Shown piece by piece: positions 10,709-21,914 of a DNA stretch of 64,000 nt. Position 1 is the first letter of the stretch, and each line of letters begins with the position of its first letter. Origin of the DNA: Symbiodinium natans (taxonomy: Eukaryota; Sar; Dinophyceae; Suessiales; Symbiodiniaceae); contig CAJNDS010001013.1 in assembly GCA_905221605.1 (NCBI GenBank), forward strand, positions 312,001-376,000, given 5' to 3'. The position numbers were made by a program, and so were the translations under genes. The notes below the pieces were generated by a model, which did not search any database, was not told where the DNA came from, and was given only the letters and a program-made list of their open reading frames with translations.

Positions 10709-10845
10709 ACTTGCAGATTCATGGTGCTTATTAACCAAACTGTACTTATAACCACTTTTTACCCCCTTAAGTGCCCGAATATAGTTATAAGTACAGTTAT
10801 AAGTACAGTTATAATTGGATAATAAGTACCATGAACCTCCACGTG
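10709..10845. mobile_element. Inverted-repeat element, family A
   Basis: Long terminal inverted repeats: left ACTTGCAGATTCATGG and right CCATGAACCTCCACGT, continuing into TACTTATTAACC and ATAACTGTACTTATAAC on both sides. Non-coding, A+T-rich inside. One of about nine copies or remnants in the window. Confidence 0.85.
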
Positions 10846-10901
10846 TAAGGTTTAGGGATTACGGCGGGCGGCGTTGCCGAGGTCTGCGGACTTTCTTTCA
10901 G

Positions 10902-11392
10902 GTTCCGGGGCATGAGGAAAGGCACTGAAGCCCAAGAAAAGGCTTGTCGATCGAAAAAAGCAAAGTCCGGACACCAAACGCTGCAAAAAACCAAAACCGT
11001 AAATAAGCCTCCACCACACCCTCCAAACCCCAAAACCACAAAACCTGGATACTCTCTTTTGGACATGCCTAAAAAATGGTACCCCGAACCCTAATGAAGC
11101 CTCTCCCAAATCCTCCAAACCCCCTAAACGCTAAACCCTAAACCCTGCTCCCTAAATCAAAAACCCTAAACCCTAAACCCTTAACCCTTAACCCTTCACC
11201 CTAAACCCTGAACCCTAAACCCTGCTCCCTAAATCAAAAACCCTAAACCCTTAACCCTTAACCCTTCACCCTAAACCCTAAACCCTAAACCCTAAACCTC
11301 CACACCCACAAAACCCCGCCTCGGCCAGGTTGTTGCCGAGGCGCGGAGCAAGCCCGAGCCCAAGGCTACGAGGGCCATGGCGCCCCCAAGAG
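10902..11392 (+). CDS. Two-exon fragment of an unknown gene
   Basis: Exon 10902-10941 has a strong acceptor (CTTTCTTTCAG|G) and an AG|GC donor (AAAAG|GCTTGT); exon 11329-11392 has acceptor GGCCAG|G and donor AGAG|GTTTGG. The first ends in phase 0 and the second begins in phase 0. Peptides are FRGMRKGTEAQEK and VVAEARSKPEPKATRAMAPP, basic and low in hydrophobic residues. The intron is 387 nt and holds a CCCTAAA block with a 77-bp higher-order repeat. The donor of the second exon is a TTTGGGG-type unit. Product not recognised. The first exon also reads on in another frame with a Lys-rich peptide. Confidence 0.45.
11122..11300 (-). repeat. CCCTAAA block with 77-bp higher-order repeat
   Basis: Within a C-strand telomeric block, the distinctive string TGCTCCCTAAATCAAAAACC occurs at about 11146 and again at 11223, each followed by CCTTAACCCTTCACC variants. 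The degenerate telomeric sequence has therefore itself been tandemly duplicated. Confidence 0.85.
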
Positions 11393-11399
11393 GTTTGGG

Positions 11400-12410
11400 G
11401 TTTGTAGGGCTACGAGGATGGGTTACTGTCCCTTATAACCCCTTAAGGAACGCCCCTTTTTAGGGTTGAATATGGGGATTGATTAGAAGGCAGAATAGCC
11501 CATCCTGGTAGGATTTAGGGTTTGGGTTTTGGGGGTTGGGACAGTGGCAACCTGTAAACTGATCCATGCATGTACGGACAATGACTAGCCTTCCTGTGCG
11601 AGTGATTTTGCATGTCGGTGTTCTTTGTTGAGTTCTTCCCAACGGAGCAACCCAACACAACAAAGCGCCGGATTTTGTGCTGCTTTCCGTGGTATTTCTA
11701 TGACCCATGGCTTGGAGGTCCTTGACATGTGGGCTACTGGATGGAGCATCACTCCAGGTTCCAAACTTTTGAACATTGGTATTTTATTGTCTTCTTCTTT
11801 TTAATGACTGTTCTTGTTTTAACATAAAAAACACAATGTTGACTTTCTGATTGTACTACTGCTTTGTCAAATTTCGAAAGCAGGTTCCTACATGACTACC
11901 TCAGCTACTTCAAACGTTTGAGCTGACAGCCCAGGTGCTCTGGGGTGCAGGCAAAAGTTTAGGGTTTGGGGATTGGGGTTTAGGGTTTAGGTTCTATAGA
12001 GCTTGCCTTCATTGTCTAGTGTTTGGGGGTAGGGTCCGGACCCCCTTCTACCCCTTACATCCTCTATAAAATCCCAAGGGCCCCATATATCAGAACCCTC
12101 TAAAGGAGGTCTGGGACCACATGCAGGGACCATGTAGCTACACTTCGTACCCTTCGACTCCGCAAAACCCTCAACTCCTATGAGCCATACAAAGGCCCTG
12201 TTTTTGCTGAGTTGACCTAAGCCCTAAACCCTAAACCCAAAACCCTAAACCCAAAAGCCGAAACCCAAAAGCCTAAACCCTCAACCCTAAACCTCCTTCA
12301 CTACTTAAAAGGAGCATTGGGCTCTCGGAGTTCAATCGGCTTTGTCTTAAGGCTTTGGGGTAGAGGGGCATGTTCTAGGCTGCATCTAAACTACCATTTG
12401 CTTTACAACC
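11400..12410. other. No clear gene
   Basis: 11460-11780 reads open on the minus strand in two frames but contains translated telomeric variants and lacks good splice sites. 11780-11880 is A+T-rich. 11955-11990 is a short TTTAGGG-like tract, and 12217-12292 a degenerate CCCTAAA tract. Confidence 0.4.
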
Positions 12411-12440
12411 CCCCCCCCCCCCCAAAGAAAAAAACAAAAA
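12411..12440. repeat. Poly-C run followed by A-rich run
   Basis: About thirteen C then AAAGAAAAAAACAAAAA. Same polarity as the junctions at 15831, 31852 and 43136. Confidence 0.85.
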
Positions 12441-12726
12441 TGAATCAACATTAAAAAACACTATTCCTGAATAGAAAGGAAATACAGGGATTATTGTCTG
12501 AAAAAAATCTTCCTTATAAGGGTATCTGGGCGGGGGTTAAGCAAATAGTAGTAAACCGTCTAGCCTCTGAAGAGCATTCCTGGGTAGTACCCCCTGAAGT
12601 GGAACCCAACAAGGGAAATAGCAAGCACACGCGAATATCCGACGGTCCTACCTACAGAAATGTAGGGGACCTGGAGAACCTGAACTTCCACCCTGCACGA
12701 CGCCCGCGGCAAGCTCCTGCTGAGGG

Positions 12727-12835
12727 CCCTAAACCCCAAAACCCTGAACCCCAAACCCTAAACCCTAAATCCTGAACCCTGAACCCTAAACCCCAAACCC
12801 CAAACCCCACGCCCCAAACCCTAAACCCTAAACCT
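12727..12835 (-). repeat. Degenerate CCCTAAA tract
   Basis: CCCTAAA units mixed with CCCCAAA and CCCTGAA. The plus-strand island just before it (12665-12725) reads GDLENLNFHPARRPRQAPAE but splice sites are ambiguous. Confidence 0.85.
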
Positions 12836-12857
12836 TAATTCGGCTCCTGTTGAGGGC

Positions 12858-13362
12858 CTGATTGGGAGTCACGGAGCACGGAGACCTCGCCCTGGCGGCC
12901 TGCGATATTGCAGGGCAGGCGCGGTAGGGTCTGAGGGCTTGGCTGGATGGGTTGAAGAAGGTACGTACCCTAACCCCTAAACCCTAGCCCTAAACCCTAA
13001 ACCCTAAACCCTAAACCCTAAACCCTAAACCCTAAACCCTAAACCCTAAACCCTAAACCCAACACCCTAAACCCTAAACCCTAAACCCTAAACCCTAAAC
13101 CCTAAACCGGAGGAAGTATGTCCTGAAAACCCTACACACTCAGAGGCTGCTGGAAATTCTTCTGAGATCGAAACAAATTGGGTTAAGGGGTTAGGGGCTT
13201 CGGGGTTTTGGGGGTTTAGGGTTTAGGGTTTAGGGTTTAGGGTTTAGGGTTTAGGGTTTAGGGTTTAGGGTTTAAGGTCGGGAGCCTTGAGTGCCGAAAG
13301 CTGGTCTGTGGCGAGCTCACGGCCTTCCAACTCGCGCTCACGAATTCGCAACATCCCACAGC
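12858..13362 (-). CDS. Two candidate exons of an unknown gene
   Basis: Exon 13286-13362 (minus) has acceptor CCTCCAG|GC and a GC donor CTCAAG|GCTCCC; it reads MLRIRERELEGRELATDQLS with a 2-nt lead and ends in phase 0. Exon 12858-12899 has acceptor ATCGCAG|GC and donor TCAG|GCCCTC. Two frames are possible in the second: phase 0 (AARARSPCSVTPNQ, agreeing with the first exon) or a more natural RQGEVSVLRDSQS that would need a different donor upstream. The intron holds CCCTAAA and TTTAGGG tracts facing each other. Further minus-strand coding (EESWTRIATEEDYQNP) is seen at 13363-13430. Product not recognised. Confidence 0.42.
12968..13107 (-). repeat. Long interstitial telomeric tract
   Basis: About nineteen CCCTAAA units on the plus strand with few variants. 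Confidence 0.95.
13213..13274 (+). repeat. Interstitial telomeric tract
   Basis: About nine TTTAGGG units on the plus strand, opposite in orientation to the tract at 12968-13107 and separated from it by about 105 bp. Together they form a large imperfect inverted repeat inside one modelled intron. Confidence 0.95.
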
Positions 13363-14790
13363 CTGGAGGGGATTCTGATAATCTTCCTCAGTGGCAATAC
13401 GTGTCCACGATTCCTCGAATTGGCGCCAGCTCATGCAGTGGAGCAATTGGAAACTACCACAAGCCTAGGCAAGGGTGGCTAACCCTAAAGCCTGGACAAG
13501 GGTGGCTTGCCCGAAAGCCGAGATAAGGGTGGCTAGCCCGAAGTACCACCATTCTCCGAACGCCTTCCTTGAACCCCTAAGGTGCTGTCTTTGGGTTTAG
13601 GGATCCGTTTTTTAATCCACCTAGGGACCTAGGGTCACATAAGGGGCCTTACTAGGAGTATACTCAGGGAAACCTTTAGGGGTACGACCTGAGGGGCAAG
13701 AGTCTTGACCCTGTGATTGAAAACTACAAGTGCTATGTATCCTGACTTCTCTCGGCCCTAACCCGGAAACCCTACGTCCGTTAACCGACACCCTTTAGGC
13801 CCGAAACCACACATCCCAACTCCCTTCCCCGCCTACAAGCACGGTGGCAGAATGAGTAACCTTTTTCGTATCCCAAAGAAAAACCTAAGTGCCCTCTTTA
13901 AGGACACCCACATCCAAATCGGACCCAGAAGTTACGAAGCCCTAACCCTGTACGTAAATTCGAAAACAAACCCTAAACCCTAAACCCTAAACCCGACACA
14001 AGCCTAAGGGCACCAAAACATCCAATCCTAAACTCCTGTATCTCGACCCCCAGGTCCTTATCATTAGGATCACAGTGTTTCGAGGGAGCATATAAGGGGT
14101 AGCCCGTTTTGTGAGAAACACCCATGTCTAATGACCATCCTAGGGACCCCTTTTTGAATTGGTGGTTTGAGCTTATTTCGGGTTTAAGGTTTAGGGCCTA
14201 GGGTTTGAGGCCTAGGGTTTAAGGTTCATTTAGAAGCTCTTTTGACTTCGTAAGCAGGGTTAGGAAGTTGGGTTTTTGGGATTATACTAGATGCTTGTCG
14301 AATTCTAAGTCAAAGAGCTTCCAAGTAGGGATCAGGGGAAAGGAGAACCCTGCTGTAGTCGCAGCCCTGACTGACCCTACTTGAACCACCACACCTGGCG
14401 AGCAGCGGCACCCCCCCGCCCCCCGCCCTAAACCCTAAACCCTAAACTCTAAACCCTAAACCCACAGGCCCCAATCTTAGGGTTTTACATGGGCCGTTGA
14501 ATGGGGACCCCTTTCTATAGCCCTTATATACCCCAGCCTATAAAACCAAGGGGTGTAAGGGGTCGGAGGTTTTAGGGGCTAAGTGAAGAGCTTTGGGGTT
14601 AAGGATGAAGAGCCTTTGGAGGCTTACAAAAAGTTAGGGGTTTTAGGAGGGGGGGGGAGGCCTTGATGGTTCTAGGGTTGGCTTCCGGATTAAAGGCTGC
14701 TGGGTTGAGGGCTTTGGAGAAGGCTTGGGATTTACCTAGAGCAACCATGTACCCTCAAAAACAAGAAACATTGTAACATATCTACATATA
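13363..14790. other. Mostly non-coding; short tandem copies at 13470-13545
   Basis: 13468-13545 holds three diverged copies of an AAGGGTGGCTnnCCC motif about 35 bp apart. 13590-14400 has scattered short telomeric fragments (13971-13993, 14424-14462) and no supportable exon. Confidence 0.4.
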
Positions 14791-14892
14791 TATATACATA
14801 TAATTCTCGGTGTGTATGTATATATATATATGTACCATATATATGTTTGTATGTACGTACGTATGTTTGTATGTATGTATGTATGTGTGTGT
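14788..14892. repeat. TA/TATG microsatellite
   Basis: (TA)n stretches and TATG steps, partly palindromic around TATGTACCATATATATG. Its left flank reads into a minus-strand frame that is an artefact of the repeat. Confidence 0.9.
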
Positions 14893-14993
14893 GTAACACA
14901 TTGTCGGCTATGTACTCTAGGCAAGGGTTGCAGCCCCTGCGGCCTGAACCCATGCAGCTGCCACTGCAGATCAGCTCGCACAGGCGCGTCCTC
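14893..14993 (-). CDS. Weak candidate exon
   Basis: Minus strand, acceptor TGTTGAG|G, reading DAPVRADLQWQLHGFRPQGL and open to the microsatellite. The plus strand is also open (LQPLRPEPMQLPLQISSHRR). No clear donor. Not recognised. Confidence 0.25.
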
Positions 14994-15029
14994 AACACAC
15001 AACCCCAAGCCCACGAAACGTGAAAAACC

Positions 15030-15500
15030 CAACAAACCTTGAACCCAAACCCGAAACCCTAAGCCCAAAACACTACACCCTAATCCCTGAACCCTAAACC
15101 CCTAAACTGAACCCAAAGCTCTGAACCCTGACCGTATAAACCTTAACCCTCAACCCTGAACCCTCAATCCCTAAACCCCTAAACCCTAAATCCTGAACCC
15201 TAATCCCTAAATCTACAGCCCAAAACCTTAAACCCTGAACCCTCAACCCCCAAACCCGAAGCTCAGAGGCAAGCTTTCCGACAGCGGCATCACCTCCGAG
15301 AGCAAAAGGCTCGTGGTTGAGTAAGGTTCATAGGGTTTAAGGTTGAGCTTCTTGGGCCTAAGGTTTAGGATTTTGGATTTAGGTTGTAGGGTTTAAGGTT
15401 TACTTGAAGGTTCATGGGACTTAATAACCACTTATTACTGTACTTATAACCCTACTTATAATACCCCCTAAAGGGCCTTATAGGGGTTATCCCAAATTGT
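15030..15500 (-). repeat. Degenerate CCCTAAA block, then half element A
   Basis: 15030-15250 is a heavily varied C-strand block (CCCTGAA, CCCTCAA, CCCCTAA). 15407-15500 matches one side of family A (GTTCATGGGACTTAATAACC, then CTGTACTTATAACC) without a clear right end. Confidence 0.75.
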
Positions 15501-15830
15501 TTTAGGGCTTAAGAGGTATTAGGGCTGAGGAAGGTGTTGGGGTTGGGTTTATGATGATGAGTTCGGGCTGAGGGCTTAGGGGACGTTTAGCACCAAAACA
15601 AAAGAGGAAAACAGGAGGCTAACCTTTCATTAGTTGAGATCACGGAGTTTTTCTGATGGAACCTGACCCCACGAAACAGCAGGAAGCCCAGGTACCCTAA
15701 ACCTGAAAACTCTAGACCCCTAACCTAAACCTTCGATCACCCTACACACTCGAAACCCTCAAAACACTCTAAACCCTGTCAAAGCCTATAAGCCCTCTAA
15801 ACCTCACAAGCACATAAACCTTATAAACCC

Positions 15831-15870
15831 CCCCCCCCCCCCCCCCCCCCCCCGTCCCCCCAAAAAAACA
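15831..15870. repeat. Poly-C run followed by A-rich run
   Basis: About 23 C, then GTCCCCCC and A-rich AAAAAAACAAAAAAAAC. One of the longest homopolymer tracts here. Confidence 0.9.
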
Positions 15871-18360
15871 AAAAAAACATGAACATGAGGATTCTACAAA
15901 CAGGGTTTTCTAGAACCGGCCCCTATACCCCAATAGCTTGTGCTTATGTTGCTTCGGGTCTCCTAAAGCCAACTGGGACAGGAACGAAGTCCTCCCATTC
16001 TGTTTTGAAGAATTTGGCCCTCCCGCCTGCCACGAGGATCCTCACCGTGTTGGGATCCTCCTTTGAGGGTGGAGGGTTTAGGGTTGATAGGGCTTATGAG
16101 TTTTTGTGAGGGTTTATGGGGTTTCTACAGGGTTTATAGGGTTTCTAGGGATTCAGGGTTTCGAGTGTGTGGGGTTCCGGGCTCTGCGGAATCTGGGGAA
16201 TGGGGTTTAGCGTTTAGGGTTTAGGGTTTGGAAGACATATGGGGCTTTCCGAACATCGTGAGCCCTCTTGTGTTCCCCCAAAACATAAGGACTACACAAA
16301 GACAGAAAACCCAAAATGACACAAGATTAAGGTCAACCACCATATGCGGCCACTGACTATGAGTATATACTTACCCATCCTTGGCCCATACCTCCCTTAA
16401 ACCTGGACCATAAGCCCTTGATCATAAAGAATCCAGAGGTGAAACCCTAAACCCTAAACCCGGAACCCTAAACCCTAAACCCTAAATACCCTAAATACCC
16501 TAAACCCTTACCCTAAACCCTAAACCCTAAACCCTTAACCTTAACCCCCGAACTCTACACCTACAAGCGGCCCTTCGACTATCTAAAATGGCACGACATG
16601 ATGCCCCCTTCACGGCCCTGCCTGGGCCTGCGTTTCGAAGGAGCGCATCCTCTGCATCTCGTTGTATGCGCATAGCGGCCAGGGGGGCTTCCGGTGTTCG
16701 CGTTGGGGCTTCAGGGTTTGGAGGTTTCAGGGTTTTTGGTTGTTGTTGGCAAGTTGGGTTTAGGGTTTTCATGACAACGGCTTCTGCTTTTGCAGATATC
16801 TGCGTCATGGTCTGGGGCCCTGAATCACTAGGCCCGGGAACTGAACCTCGGGTCGGTTGCGGCAGGTTTCGGGGTCCAAGGCTTCAGGGTTGGGGGCTTC
16901 GAGTGCTTTAATCCATCTGGTGAAGCTTCGTCCCCTAAACGGAAGCTCGCAGGGATAAAGGATAAGCAATGTGGGCCGTGGGCTCTGTTGCATGGATGGG
17001 GCCAAATGGCTCGAAAAGGCAAGAGAGCTGTACACCCTGAATTCGAAAGTGTAGGGTTTGGGATTTAGGGTTTAGGATTTTAGGGTTTAGGGTTTTAGGG
17101 TTCTAGGGTTTTAGTTTTTAGGGTTTCGGGTTTTAGGGTTTAAGGTTTGTGGTTTCTGGCTTAGGGTTGGCTTGTCGACATCCCTGTTTGCTGTCTTCGA
17201 GAGCTGAAGGTCAACCTCGCCTTAATGAAGAGCTCAGCCAGGAAAAACACCCAAAGTAGCTAGGTCACCAGACAAATCTGGAAGAAAAAACCCTAAACCC
17301 TAAACCCGAAACCCTAAACCCTAAACCTTAAACCCTAATGGTTTAATTTTGTACAAGGGATCCTGAACAAAAAGAAGCGAATAAGGGTGCTGCTGGGCGT
17401 CCTAGCCAAAATGACTCTTTATACCCCTTGAAGTCATGATCAAACATCCGAACAGGTCCGATACCCCATGCATCCCTGGCGTGGCCTTGCTCAGCCCTGT
17501 ACCTCTGTGGCGCAGATGATTTCTGGCGTCAGCTTCGGGTTTAGGCTTTTTGTGGACTTGGGCTGTTTGTCTTCCTGCTTCCCACGTCCCAAAACACATA
17601 TCCCCGCTGCAGCCCTCCGCATGTACTACCTCCTGAGCCCTATACTAGGATGGCCCTTAAAACCCCCTGAAAAATACTCATTTAGGGTTTAGGGTTTACG
17701 GTTGAGGGTTTAGGGTTTAGGGTGCCTGAATATGATCCTTTTAAACCCACTAAGGGAACAGGAAAATTGTCCCAAGTGCCTACCGAGTATACGACCCCCT
17801 TGTGATCCTGAAGCTCCATCGCATCCTCGCACCTGATTCCGGACACGTAAAGAGTAAAGAACTAAAGGCTTTAGGATGTAAGTAGGGTCTTAGGAATTCC
17901 CTTATTACTATCCCCGTTAACGACTGTTAGTATAAGGGGGAACATGGCAAGCTTTAGGGCGTAACTAGGGTCTTAGCAATTCCAGGGGTTTTGGAGTGAC
18001 AGGTTCTTGAAGGTTACCTTTGTTCCCTGAACCCTAAACCCTAAACCCTAAACCCGAAACCGGACTGTCTTGGGATTTTGGGGCGACGGTGCCGAACCTT
18101 TTTGACCTCCACGGGCTCGACAGTTTCTGGTACCAAGCCGTGGCCAGTTAGGGCCAGGTGGGCATGACCAGTGTGGGTTTAGGGTTTAGGGTTTTGGGAT
18201 TTGGGTTTGGGGTATCTTCAACCCTAAATAGGCCCTAAACCCTCAAACCCTGCGCCCGAAATATTCGCTAAACCCTCAACCCTGAAGCCTAAACAGAACC
18301 TAAACCCTCAAACCCTTCACCCCAAACAGGCCCCTAGCCCTCGAAACCCCATTCATTCTT
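15871..18360. other. Telomeric mosaic without a supportable gene
   Basis: Telomeric tracts at 16205-16229 (G), 16443-16541 (C), 17052-17165 (G, with TTTTAGGG variants), 17291-17337 (C), 17683-17730 (G), 18026-18059 (C) and 18178-18210 (G) alternate in orientation. The islands between (16590-16700, 16840-17030, 17470-17600) are open on both strands, so I cannot choose a coding strand. 17896-17945 is a remnant of family D, with TAGTATAAGGGGGAACATG at its right end. Confidence 0.5.
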
Positions 18361-19020
18361 CAGGGAATCTCGGGCTCAACATGTGCCCTGAATTTGCTAA
18401 ACATGTGTGTACACTCACAGAAATAAAGACATAGAGAATTATGGGTTTACTCTGCTTTTCTTTCAAGTGATTGCTACTTCTCAGTCTCATTCGAAACTTT
18501 TTTTAAGCTTGATAGATATTCGGCTCATATCGATTAGCCCTCGCTAAAAAACAGATCATGAACTTGAATCCTAATATGAGCGCAGAAATGTCGGAAGAAC
18601 CAACTACTAAACATCTGTCTGGTTCTGAATCAAAGAATGTAAGATTGTAGTATGTTTTATTGTAGAAAATGGTCGCTGAAATCACCTCGCTCATTGGCTC
18701 AAGGCTCAAGGTTCAAAACATTGGAGACTCAAGTGATTGATGCACAGCTTGCTTTGGTGCTTGTGATTGTTGAGCTGAGAGATTGCAGACCTGAGATCAC
18801 ACTGAACATTGCTCTTGTTGCTCTTGTAAGATTTCAGTGGGTGGGGGCGGTGGGCGGGGGCGACGGGTGGTTGTGTTGCATGACCCCTTTTTGTGGGCTT
18901 CCCATAATGTGGACTATATAGTACTTTGTTGCAACATACATGTTTCATATGTAATCTGCCGAGGCTGGCATCTTGTCCATCGTTTTTGAATAGAGTCAAC
19001 CAAACACAACTCCTCACGGA
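18361..19020. other. A+T-rich unique block, possibly genic
   Basis: Unlike its surroundings this block has no telomeric repeats and is A+T-rich. A short plus-strand frame MNLNPNMSAEMSEEPTTKHL begins at about 18560 and reaches a good GTAAGA donor near 18636. Beyond a TTGTAG acceptor near 18665 the frame can continue (VAEITSLIGSRLK). A minus-strand frame of 60-odd codons overlaps it. Neither can be preferred from sequence alone. The block includes TTGGCTCAAG at about 18694, discussed in the findings. Confidence 0.3.
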
Positions 19021-19420
19021 TTCCGCGAAGGCCTCCTAACTCTTGGGGCAAGCTGGTCGGAAGAACTGCCATCACTACACTACTCGGCACGTTGCTCCGC
19101 TCCTCCGCCTTCTATAGGAGGATTTTCACTTCTGCCGACCAGCATGCCCCACACGCTGGAATTCCGGTAAGGGAGCCGCGAGATTACACATCACCCCGTT
19201 GTGGACGCTACCTGGCGGGCGTACACTCAGCGGCGGAATTACGCATCAGGGCAAAGCAATCCCCAGGGAAACGCTTGAATTTAGGCAAGCAACGAACATG
19301 GGTCAAACTGCCAGATTTGCAGCATTTTGGCACACGTTCTGAGTATATTTTAGACGCCAACCGCCATGTAGACGCTGAATATGAGTTTAGGGTCTATCGG
19401 GTTTGGGTTTAGGGTTCAGG

Positions 19421-19850
19421 TTCGACGCATCCCGAGGAAGGCAGTTTCCCAATGTGGACGCAGTGGACGCCAATCGATGTGTCAGTTTTTGGGCATACAA
19501 GGTCTAGGGTTGCAAGCACTGCCAACATGCAGAACACGACGCAGACGCTGTCGAAATGACGACGAGGCCGGCTTCGACATATCAAGGTTACAAGAACATT
19601 TTCTCTGCGGAATGCAGTCGGCCGACTTCGACATATCAAGAGATATACTCTGAGGAACGCAGTTTCCCAATGTGGACGCCGATCGATGTGTCAGGTGTTC
19701 TTAAGGTCTAGGGGTGGAAGCACTGCCAACATGCAAAACCCGACGTAATCCCTGTTGAAACAACGACGAGGCCGACTTCGACATATATCAAGACAGATAC
19801 TCCGGGGAGCGCAGTTTCCCAATGTGAAGGCCGATCGATGTGTCGGGTTT
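19421..19850. repeat. Three-copy tandem repeat, unit about 150-220 bp
   Basis: The string GCAGTTTCCCAATGTG occurs at about 19441, 19659 and 19811, each followed by a CGATCGATGTGTC-type string. ACTGCCAACATGCA and CTTCGACATATCAAG recur in between. Copies are 80-90 percent alike by eye. No convincing coding frame runs through all copies. Confidence 0.85.
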
Positions 19851-19993
19851 GGCTTAATTAGGGTCTAGGCTTGTATTAAAGAAGACTCAAAGAAGACTCA
19901 GGCGGCCCCCCTACCTCGCCTTTTGCCCCGGGGCCGGTGATCTGAAACCCCAACCCCCTAGCCTCAGCCCTGAACAGCTTCAAATGGTCCGAC

Positions 19994-20545
19994 TCCAAGA
20001 GTAAGCTGTAGAAACTCTGGGAATTTGTTTGTGAAGGCCGGTTTGGGGTTTTTGGATTAGGGCTACTGGACCCAAGCGTAGCCGTCCAAGAGTAACCTAT
20101 AGGAATCTGAGAGTTTCTTTGCAAGAGGCCGGTTTAGGGTTGAGGGCTATTGTATTTGAACCCCTCCCGCCCACCAAATTCCCAAACCCCGACTTGGGGC
20201 ACTCGAGGACTCCGGAAGCCCAAGATTCAACCCGCACCGTGAAACCCTAAGCCCGTCAGGGCTGGGGGGGGGGGGGGGGGAATGAAGGTTTTTTGGAAAA
20301 GGGCTACTGGACCCAAGCGTAACGGTCCAAGAGTAACCTATAGGATTCTGAGATTTCTTTGCAAGAGGCCGGACCGGGTTGAGGATTATTGTATTTGAAC
20401 CCCTCCCGACCAAATTCCCAAACCCCGACTTGGGACACTCGAACTCCGTAAGCCCGAGATTTAACCCGCTCTGTGAAACCCAAAGCCTGCTACAGGGCTG
20501 CGCCCAAACCCCAAGAAGGTCAGGGCTGGGGGCGGGGGGGGTGGG
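19994..20545. repeat. Tandem duplication, unit 241 bp, plus a partial copy
   Basis: GGGCTACTGGACCCAAGCGTA begins near 20060 and again near 20301, followed in both by TCCAAGAGTAACCTATAGGA and CCCCTCCCG, ending in poly-G tracts (20267-20281 and 20527-20547). A partial third copy (CTCCAAGAGTAAGCTGTAG) lies at 19993. Minus-strand frames through it contain GYSWT repeats and look repeat-derived. Confidence 0.85.
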
Positions 20546-20754
20546 GGGAACATCTGAGAGAGTAAGAAACATGAGGCCCAAACACTAAACACTTCATAAC
20601 CTGAACCCTGAAAACCCTAAACCCTTAGACCCTTACCGCTGAACACTTCACATTTTCGCAGGCGGCCGAAACTTCGATGCATAGCGCAGCGGCAGGCGGT
20701 GCGTATCCAGGTTGCACACACTTACTTCGTCGAATTTCTTCGCATGCATTCGAC

Positions 20755-21878
20755 TCAGGTCCACCGGCTGCCCCCGCGGCTATAGGAATGCTGTCCTTCC
20801 TCGCCGCGTCTGCTGCTCTGCGACTGGCCACCTGAGATGGATATCACGTGTTAAGCACAGACCCTGGACGAAGTGTGTAATAGTAAAAAGAAGCAAAAAC
20901 GACGGGAGATCAGAAAAGCTTGGCGCGCGGTCCATGAACCAGGAAAGCTAAGCGGCGACCATGCCTCGACTGATAAGAGGGCAGCTCCCAGTAGTAATCA
21001 CCATCATCTGGCTCCTGGCGCCAGAAAGTACAGAATCGATGTTCTGTGTTTTTCTAGCAGCAGATTCATGAACTATAATAGGAACTGGAAGCTAACAAGA
21101 TCTGTCAAGCAACCTCCCGAGCCCATGGCACCCAGCTATCCCGCGGCATGTCGGCCGACCAGTCTTGCGGGACCTCGCTCATCAAGAGCTGCATCTTGTT
21201 CAGGGTATTCTTCACGAGGTACCCGGACGTGTTCTTGCAGGTTCCCTCCATGACTGCATGGCTCAGGCGACCTTCAATCAACTGCTGTTTTGGCGGCCGG
21301 CTTTACTAAACAGAACCCTGGAGACGCTTAAGGGAAAATACAACATGTCCCAAGGGCCAACCCTAAACCCTAAACCCTAAACCCCCTAAATATAAATTGT
21401 CCCAAGGGCCTACCCGTATAGGGCTTATAAGCAGAGTTTGGGGCGCTGTGCTTCTGAAAGATTCGCTTAAATTAAATCTCACCGGAGGCACTGATGACTT
21501 ACAAGCCACCCCCCGCGGGCTGGGATGATCGATCAGCAGGGCGACTGCCTTGACTTGGCATCGCTTTTTCGGAATTTAAAAAACTTCTTTAAATTTTACA
21601 ACAATACTAAACCCGAAACCCTATCGAAGAACAACGAACTCTTGGTCAAGGCAGGAAACGTTCCACCCGCCTGCATCGACTTCGAACATCTCCAGAGTTG
21701 TAGCGACGCTGGGAACCTTCTCGACTACGACCCTGACCTCCGGCTTCGGCGGGCCCCGGTCTCTGAAGTTGTACCTCGTACGGTTCCCTGCATCGTACCT
21801 TAACTTCGAAACAATCGGACCTGAAACCCGACATGGAGGTGGGTGAACAATCCGACACTTTGGGACTTCTGCGTCTCC

Positions 21879-21914
<36 letters not shown>

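Noticed and set aside
14736-15068. Minus-strand frame of 110 codons
   Set aside because: Most of it is a TA/TATG microsatellite; only the unique part at 14893-14993 is kept as a weak candidate.
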